This document shows positions 39,699 to 44,059 of a DNA stretch of 44,059 nucleotides, one piece after another. The notes beneath the pieces were generated by a model that saw only the letters and a list, made by a program, of their open reading frames with translations, ran no database searches and was not told the origin of the DNA. Position numbers and translations under genes: made by a program. The stretch's first letter is position 1. Every line of letters starts with the position of its first letter. Source of the stretch: a virus; IMG/VR virus record IMGVR_UViG_3300008624_000584, positions 1 to 44,059 of that record; one strand, written 5' to 3'.

Positions 39699-40598
39699 TT
39701 GCAAAAACTTAGATATAGTGAAGCATTCTATTCAGTACAAGGTGAAGGTAAATTCGTAGGAGTACCTAGTGTATTCCTACGTACATTTGGTTGTAACTTT
39801 CGTTGTATGAACTTTGGACTAAATAGGAATGAGCCTAGTCGTGCAGAAAAACATGCACAAGGCAATCGTTATAATGATGAAGTTAAACTTCTATTAGATA
39901 ATAAAGTACATGAAACTACAACTAATTTTAATGACTTACCTATTATACATACAGGATGTGACACTTATGCAAGTATCTATCCAGAATTTAAACATTTTAA
40001 TAAAGAAGGAACAGTAGATGAAGTAGTAGATCATCTATTAAGTCTAACACCAGAGGGTAAGTGGACTTGCGATAATGGCCAGGATATACATCTTATATTA
40101 ACTGGTGGCGAACCGTTGTTAGGGTGGCAACGATTGTACGTCGATTTATTTAATCACCCACGTATGAAGGATTTAAAAAATGTTACATTTGAAACAAACA
40201 CTACACAACACTTACACAAAGATCTTAAAGACTTTCTTAGTAATCAAGACAGATTACAGATCACATGGAGCTGTAGTCCTAAACTCTCCGTTAGTGGAGA
40301 ATCTTGGAGCGATGCTATACTTCCTGATGTTGCTACTGAGTATAGTAGCACTAATGGTAGTAGCATTTACCTTAAATTCGTTGTTGCTGATCGTCGTGAT
40401 ATTGATGAAGCTGGTAGAGCAGTTGATGAATATCGTAAAGCAGGCTTGGAATGCCCTGTGTACCTTATGCCATTGGGTGGTAGATCAGAAGAATACAATC
40501 TTAACGTCAAAGAAGTCGCAGACATCTGTATGGAACGAGGGTGGAGATTCTCACCCAGATTACACATCAGCCTCTTCGGCAATGCATGGGGAACATAA
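39699..40598 (+). CDS. queE: 7-carboxy-7-deazaguanine synthase-like radical SAM enzyme (QueE) with separated third cluster Cys
   Basis: A 299-residue protein. EAFYSVQGEGKFVGVPSVFLR is the QueE N-terminus. Cys32 and Cys36 (GCNFRC) fit the first two cluster ligands, but the third Cys of the CxxxCxxC motif is Phe39. The CDT segment that usually follows appears 50 residues later as HTGCDTYAS (Cys87). LILTGGEPLL and FETN follow. So the cluster motif appears to be CxxxC-x50-C with an insertion. QueE converts carboxy-tetrahydropterin to 7-carboxy-7-deazaguanine, the third step to preQ0. TTG 39699 is the start, with AGAGGG about 10 bases upstream. Confidence 0.88.
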   Translation: MQKLRYSEAFYSVQGEGKFVGVPSVFLRTFGCNFRCMNFGLNRNEPSRAEKHAQGNRYNDEVKLLLDNKVHETTTNFNDLPIIHTGCDTYASIYPEFKHFNKEGTVDEVVDHLLSLTPEGKWTCDNGQDIHLILTGGEPLLGWQRLYVDLFNHPRMKDLKNVTFETNTTQHLHKDLKDFLSNQDRLQITWSCSPKLSVSGESWSDAILPDVATEYSSTNGSSIYLKFVVADRRDIDEAGRAVDEYRKAGLECPVYLMPLGGRSEEYNLNVKEVADICMERGWRFSPRLHISLFGNAWGT

Positions 40599-40621
40599 AG
40601 ATCAAATGGAAAGGGCAAGAA

Positions 40622-40774
40622 ATGCAGGATTATAGAGAAGAACTCGCTAAAGAAATATACTATAATGGATATTATGCAAAAGAAATTCAAGCACAATATC
40701 CAAAGTTTGAAGATTATTTAAATTCAGAAGACTTTGATGAAGATGCACAAAGACTAAGAAACAAATTTGACTAA
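40622..40774 (+). CDS. Small acidic hypothetical protein
   Basis: A 50-residue protein. ATG 40622 has AAAGGGCA upstream. An in-frame ATG at 40586 would overlap QueE and is less likely. The sequence is helical and acidic (REELAKEIYYNGYYAKEIQAQYPKF; FDEDAQRL). No family recognised. Confidence 0.5.
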   Translation: MQDYREELAKEIYYNGYYAKEIQAQYPKFEDYLNSEDFDEDAQRLRNKFD

Positions 40775-40787
40775 ACAGGAGAAGTAT

Positions 40788-40964
40788 ATGACAAAAATGG
40801 ATTTTGAATTTCAACAATGGATACAACAAACATGGATGGAACATTTAGATGAAAAGTTTCATTGGAAAGAAAAAGTAGATTACACCCAAGAAGAGTGGCT
40901 TAAGAAGAATTTAGAGTTTTTAACTAACAAGTTTCAAGAAACAAAGGAGAAAGCAAATGGCTAA
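40788..40964 (+). CDS. Small hypothetical protein
   Basis: A 58-residue protein. ATG 40788 follows ACAGGAGAAG. Trp- and Glu/Lys-rich (QQWIQQTWMEHL; HWKEKVDYTQEEWLKKNLEF) with helix throughout. It overlaps the next gene by eight bases. No function can be given. Confidence 0.55.
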   Translation: MTKMDFEFQQWIQQTWMEHLDEKFHWKEKVDYTQEEWLKKNLEFLTNKFQETKEKANG

Positions 40965-41166
40965 TATATACAGTGTTTTTAATGTACATACAAGAAAAGT
41001 TATCGCAGAAGGGTTTGATAAAAAAGCAGATGCTAAAGCCAAACGTGATGAACTTTGTAAAGACTCACATGACAAATGGGCTAAGAAAGTTAAAGATGAT
41101 AAGGATTTAAGTAAACCATTTCCTTATATCGTAGTAAAAGGAACGGAACACCCAAGAGTACTATGA
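40957..41166 (+). CDS. Small basic hypothetical protein
   Basis: A 69-residue protein starting ATGGCT at 40957 behind AAAGGAG. Basic (GFDKKADAKAKRDELCKD; KWAKKVKDDKDL) and ending PYIVVKGTEHPRVL. The N-terminal ANIYSVFNVHTRKVIAEGFD looks like a short beta hairpin. Probably conserved in phages. Function unknown. It overlaps MetK by four bases (ATGA). Confidence 0.6.
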   Translation: MANIYSVFNVHTRKVIAEGFDKKADAKAKRDELCKDSHDKWAKKVKDDKDLSKPFPYIVVKGTEHPRVL

Positions 41167-42260
41167 AGCAAGGCAATTATATATTTACAAGCGAAAGTGT
41201 AAGTGCAGGACATCCTGACAAAGTAGCAGACCAAATTAGTGATGCATTAGTTGATGCAGGACTTAAAAATGGTGATGAAACAACACGAGTAGCGGTAGAA
41301 ACATTAGTAACTACTAATATGGTAACAGTAGCAGGCGAAGTAAAAAACTTTAATGTTACTAAAGATCAAGTAGACGACATTATTCGTAACAAAGTTAAAG
41401 AAATTGGTTATGAACAAGATGGCTTCCATTGGGAGAAATTAAAAATTCATAATTATATACATTCACAGAGCAAAGATATTGCTCTAGGAACAGATAGTTT
41501 TGGTGCAGGAGATCAAGGAATTATGTTTGGTTATGCTTGTAATGATAACGAAGCAATGATGCCAGCACCTATTTACTATGCACATAAGATTTTAAAAGAA
41601 TTAGACAATAAGCGTCGAGGTGGATATGAATATATGTTACCAGATGCAAAATCACAAATAAGTATTCAATATGAAGGCGGCGAGCCTAAACGTGTTGATC
41701 AAATAGTAGTATCACATCAACATACAAAAGGATTTGAACATAGTATTAAAATGCCGTGCAGAAATGCGGCTGAAAAAGTATTAGGAGATTTAGTAGATGA
41801 ATCAACAAATTGGTATATTAACCCTACAGGAATATTCGAAACTGGAGGACCAGATGGTGACACAGGCCTTACTGGCAGAAAAATTATTGTGGATACTTAT
41901 GGTGGGTATGCTCCTCACGGTGGCGGTGCATTTAGTGGTAAAGATCCTACAAAAGTAGATAGAAGTGCGGCGTACATAGCACGTTGGTTAGCAAAGAATG
42001 TTGTAGCTGATGAAATGGCAGACTGGTGTAGTATCCAATTAAGTTATGCAATTGGTGTAAAAGAACCTACAAGCATTTATGTAGACTCAAATGGGCATAA
42101 TAGAAGTATTCAAAAGTTTATTGAGAAAAATATAGACTTAACACCAAAAGGAATCATTGACAGATTTGGATTATTTAAGTATAATGAGTATAGTAAGAAT
42201 TGTGTATATGGACACTTTGGCGACAAAGATGTACCATGGGAAAGGATAGGATGGAAATGA
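41163..42260 (+). CDS. metK: S-adenosylmethionine synthetase (MetK)
   Basis: A 365-residue protein with the signature motifs: TSESVSAGHPDKVADQISDA (residues about 9-28), GAGDQGIMFGYA, and GGGAFSGKDPTKVDRSAAY, plus the ATP-binding His and Lys. Family proteins have about 380-390 residues. It forms SAM from methionine and ATP. The window encodes seven radical SAM reading units and two methyltransferase-like proteins, so a phage copy would help meet SAM demand. Its 3' end contains a consensus promoter and the next gene overlaps by four bases. Confidence 0.95.
   Translation: MKQGNYIFTSESVSAGHPDKVADQISDALVDAGLKNGDETTRVAVETLVTTNMVTVAGEVKNFNVTKDQVDDIIRNKVKEIGYEQDGFHWEKLKIHNYIHSQSKDIALGTDSFGAGDQGIMFGYACNDNEAMMPAPIYYAHKILKELDNKRRGGYEYMLPDAKSQISIQYEGGEPKRVDQIVVSHQHTKGFEHSIKMPCRNAAEKVLGDLVDESTNWYINPTGIFETGGPDGDTGLTGRKIIVDTYGGYAPHGGGAFSGKDPTKVDRSAAYIARWLAKNVVADEMADWCSIQLSYAIGVKEPTSIYVDSNGHNRSIQKFIEKNIDLTPKGIIDRFGLFKYNEYSKNCVYGHFGDKDVPWERIGWK
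42157..42185 (+). promoter_or_regulatory. Perfect consensus sigma70 promoter inside metK
   Basis: TTGACA at 42157-42162, a 17-base spacer, TATAAT at 42180-42185, within the last 35 codons of metK. All twelve positions match. It could serve the small gene at 42257 and the 5' nuclease at 42548 independently of metK. Confidence 0.82.
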
Positions 42261-42532
42261 GCATGTTTGATAAATTAAAGAAAATAGTTTCAAAGAACGA
42301 AAAAGAGATTTCAGCAAAAGAGCAGGCAACTGCTCGTGGAGAAGCCTACGTTAAGGTACTTGATGTTAAATTCGACAAAGATAATCCAGGTGATGGATAC
42401 TTTGAATTAGAATGGAATAAAATATTTGTAAAGAAGTTACTTGATGCAGGCTACAGTGGTGACAAAGATGACGAAATTGTTGATGCATGGTTTACAGGTC
42501 TTTGTAGACAAATAGCTGACGACCAATCTTAA
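42257..42532 (+). CDS. Small hypothetical protein, phage-conserved type
   Basis: A 91-residue protein. ATG 42257 overlaps the metK stop as ATGA. It has a basic start (FDKLKKIVSKNEK) and a globular part (GYFELEWNKIFVKKLLDAGYSG; IVDAWFTGLCRQ). It resembles small proteins of T4-like marine phages, but I know no function. Its position directly before the 5' nuclease suggests a replication-linked role. Confidence 0.6.
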   Translation: MSMFDKLKKIVSKNEKEISAKEQATARGEAYVKVLDVKFDKDNPGDGYFELEWNKIFVKKLLDAGYSGDKDDEIVDAWFTGLCRQIADDQS

Positions 42533-42547
42533 TACATAGGATAATAT

Positions 42548-43543
42548 ATGATGAGCTACATTTTAGTAGATGCGGCTAACATGTTTTTTAGAGCAAAGCA
42601 TGTAGTACGTGGCAATGATATGCAAACAAAAGTTGGCATGAGTTTTCACATCATGTTTAATAGTATTAATAAAGTATGGCGAGAACAAAAAGGTTCGCAC
42701 GTTGTTCTATGTTTAGAAGGACGTAGTTGGCGTAAAGATGTTTATGAGCCTTATAAACGTAATAGGCAAGCCACACGTGATGCTCTTACAGAAAAAGAAC
42801 AAGAAGAAGATAAAGCATTTTGGGAAGCCTTTGATGAGCTACAACAATTCTTTATTAATAAAACTAATTGCACGGTATTACAACACAATGATGTAGAAGC
42901 AGATGACTTTATTGCTCGTTGGATACAAAACCATCCTAATGATAAACATTGTATAGTAAGTAGTGATGGTGACTTCTATCAACTTATCAGTGAAAACGTT
43001 AGTCAGTATAATGGAATCATGGGTCAACTAATTACACATGAAGGTGTATTTGACGATAAGGGCAATCCTATCATAGACAAGAAAACTAAAGAGCCAAAAC
43101 AAATAGGTGACCCAGAATGGATATTGTTTGAAAAATGTATCCGTGGTGATACAAGTGATAATGTATTCAGTGCATTTCCAGGTGCTCGTAAAAAAGGCAC
43201 TAAGAATAAAGTTGGTATGATGGAAGCCTTTGCAGATAAAGATAATAAAGGTTTTAATTGGAATAACTTTATGTTACAACGTTGGGTGGATCATGAGAAT
43301 AATGAGCACCGTGTATTAGAAGATTACGAACGTAATAAAATACTTATTGATCTTACACAACAACCAGATGAAATTAAAGAAAAACTAGATGGAGCTATTG
43401 TAGAACAAGTACAAAAAGAATCTAAAGCAAACGTAGGCATTCATTTTATGAGATTTTGTGGTAAATGGGATTTACAAAGAGTTGTTGATAAAGCACAAGA
43501 CCATTCTAATTATTTAAATTCAAGTTATGCCAATGCAAACTAA
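42548..43543 (+). CDS. 5'-3' exonuclease, T4 RNase H/FEN-like
   Basis: A 331-residue protein. The PIN/FEN metal site is seen as ILVDAANMFFRA (Asp near residue 7), KHVVLCLEG-type strand, DVEADDFIARW (acidic cluster, residues about 118-128), VSSDGDFYQL and IRGDTSDNVFSAFPG (the Gly-Asp-x-x-Asp-Asn helix-hairpin start). The T4 enzyme is 305 residues. It removes RNA primers from lagging-strand fragments and works with the sliding clamp. ATGATG at 42548 follows AGGATAATAT. Full-length and intact. Confidence 0.88.
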   Translation: MMSYILVDAANMFFRAKHVVRGNDMQTKVGMSFHIMFNSINKVWREQKGSHVVLCLEGRSWRKDVYEPYKRNRQATRDALTEKEQEEDKAFWEAFDELQQFFINKTNCTVLQHNDVEADDFIARWIQNHPNDKHCIVSSDGDFYQLISENVSQYNGIMGQLITHEGVFDDKGNPIIDKKTKEPKQIGDPEWILFEKCIRGDTSDNVFSAFPGARKKGTKNKVGMMEAFADKDNKGFNWNNFMLQRWVDHENNEHRVLEDYERNKILIDLTQQPDEIKEKLDGAIVEQVQKESKANVGIHFMRFCGKWDLQRVVDKAQDHSNYLNSSYANAN

Positions 43544-43564
43544 TTCAGTACTGAAAGGTATAAC

Positions 43565-43726
43565 CTGACGATAGAAGACGGAATATTACTGTTTATTATA
43601 GGTATGTCAATAACAGTAATAGGATTTTACATTGCATACACTATAGGTTCACGAGAACTAGAAAAAAGAACTAAACCAAAATCAATAAATCCAATAGATG
43701 AGTTTAGGGAAAGATTAGAGAAATAA
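43565..43726 (+). CDS. Small membrane protein with probable CTG start
   Basis: An open frame ends at TAA 43724-43726. No ATG gives the full hydrophobic helix: CTG 43565 (AAAGGT at 43553-43558, 7 bases upstream) gives 53 residues, while ATG 43604 would begin in the middle of the helix. Sequence: TIEDGILLFIIGMSITVIGFYIAYTIG is one transmembrane segment, followed by a basic tail (SRELEKRTKPKS). The CTG choice is uncertain. Confidence 0.4.
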   Translation: MTIEDGILLFIIGMSITVIGFYIAYTIGSRELEKRTKPKSINPIDEFRERLEK

Positions 43727-43728
43727 AT

Positions 43729-43923
43729 ATGGAAAAACTATATAGAGAGTTTGAAAAATTATCAATGAAACATGACCCATTAGCGTCAGCAGGAATAATG
43801 ATGGCTCAAGCACTTAAAATTTATAAGGCTATATTATCTAAAGAAGAATATGATATGATGACTGAACATATATTAGAAAGTAGAGATGATATAGTACAAC
43901 TTGAGAAGCCAACATTAAATTAA
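43729..43923 (+). CDS. Small helical hypothetical protein, phage-conserved type
   Basis: A 64-residue protein. ATG 43729 is two bases after the previous stop. The sequence is helical (LYREFEKLSMKHDPLASAGIMMAQALKIYKAIL; EEYDMMTEHIL), with the H/YDPL-ASAxIMxxQALxIYK pattern that I associate with small proteins of T4-like marine phages. Function unknown. Confidence 0.6.
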   Translation: MEKLYREFEKLSMKHDPLASAGIMMAQALKIYKAILSKEEYDMMTEHILESRDDIVQLEKPTLN

Positions 43924-43933
43924 TAGGTAATAA

Positions 43934-44059
43934 ATGAAAATTAATATTATAGGTGGTGGTACAAGTGGTTGGTGGACTGCTGGCTATCTAAGAAAAAATC
44001 ATCCTGAGTTAGAAATAACACTAATAGAATCTCCTAGAATTCCTACACTCGGTGTAGGT
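43934..44059 (+). CDS. Tryptophan-halogenase-like flavoprotein (3' partial)
   Basis: Only the first 42 residues are in the window. INIIGGGTSGWWTAGYLRK is the FAD-binding GxGxxG variant of flavin-dependent halogenases (GGGTAGW), and TLIESPRIPTLGVG continues as in tryptophan halogenases. It should use reduced FAD, O2 and chloride or bromide. The tryptophan-binding WxWxIP motif lies outside. The ATG at 43934 has an AATAGGT site upstream. Halogenase genes of this type occur in marine phages. The substrate may be a free amino acid, peptide or protein. Confidence 0.85.
   Translation, partial: MKINIIGGGTSGWWTAGYLRKNHPELEITLIESPRIPTLGVG

Noticed and set aside
43722-43729. AATAAATA overlapping the start of the gene at 43729
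   Set aside because: The box overlaps the start codon and the end of the previous gene, so it cannot serve this gene as a promoter.
1-44059. Cellular (bacterial) origin of the segment, suggested by transporters, subtilase and MetK
   Set aside because: A gp45-type clamp, T4 RNase H-like nuclease, DpdA with FolE/QueD/QueE, late boxes, single-strand gene packing and many tiny genes favour a phage. No ribosomal, tRNA or housekeeping genes are seen.
1-44059. tRNA genes or insertion sequences
   Set aside because: No gap is longer than about 140 bases, and none shows a cloverleaf, CCA end, transposase or terminal inverted repeats that I could see.

Overview
The window looks like a piece of a large, AT-rich (about one third GC by eye) genome of a marine tailed phage of the T4-like kind. 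The viral reading rests on four things seen in the sequence: (1) a gp45-type DNA sliding clamp, a DexA-like 3'-5' exonuclease and a T4 RNase H/FEN-like 5' nuclease; (2) wall-to-wall, mostly overlapping genes, all on the + strand, many under 100 codons; (3) two promoter classes, near-perfect TTGACA-17-TATAAT early-type promoters and NATAAATA boxes like the late promoters of T4 and cyanophages; (4) phage-typical metabolic genes (thymidine kinase, FolE, QueD, QueE, a DpdA-like transglycosylase, MetK, nucleotide-sugar enzymes, a flavin halogenase). No capsid, portal, terminase or polymerase gene is recognised here, so the phage assignment is strong but indirect. The low GC and the transporter types would suit an alphaproteobacterial host such as SAR11. 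That host guess is inference only.

Layout. 1-550: end of a coiled-coil protein, tiny Cys-rich and membrane peptides, a rubredoxin. 556-2530: an early-type promoter and a glycine-betaine-type ABC binding protein plus permease, without an ATPase. 2522-8085: a late-type promoter and a compact six-gene enzymatic cassette (two tandem Fe/2-oxoglutarate dioxygenase-like proteins, an adenylate-forming enzyme, a radical SAM/SPASM enzyme, a nitroreductase, a methyltransferase) that resembles a small-molecule or peptide-modifying pathway. 8086-9023: consensus promoter, small membrane protein, cold-shock protein, Hc1 histone-like protein, Lys-rich protein. 9099-11778: TctA and a TctC-like binding protein, each behind its own late-type box, then a terminator. 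11814-15125: three exported or membrane proteins, including a 747-residue Cys-repeat/acidic-tail protein, then a hairpin. 15174-23270: early-type operon with a glycosyltransferase-like protein, a methyltransferase-like protein, small paralogues, a cupin, a membrane protein, and four radical SAM proteins (one SPASM type, three with N-terminal twitch-like Cys motifs). 23290-33536: replication and DNA-modification block (exonuclease, clamp, DpdA-like), glycosyltransferase, epimerase, FolE, phosphoribosyltransferase, 2OG oxygenase. 33565-36322: exported subtilisin with a barrel-like C-terminus. 36322-43923: thymidine kinase, QueD, a split radical SAM gene, nucleotide-sugar dehydrogenase, glycine-zipper protein, QueE, small proteins, MetK, 5' nuclease. 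43934-end: start of a tryptophan-halogenase-like gene.

How it fits together. FolE, QueD and QueE give most of the route from GTP to a 7-deazaguanine. QueC is not seen here. DpdA could insert such a base into phage DNA, immediately beside the clamp gene. MetK could supply S-adenosylmethionine for seven radical SAM reading units and two methyltransferase-like proteins. The transporter genes would enlarge host uptake by pairing with host subunits. The 2522-8085 cassette, the radical SAM battery and the halogenase are the parts most likely to represent chemistry not yet described.
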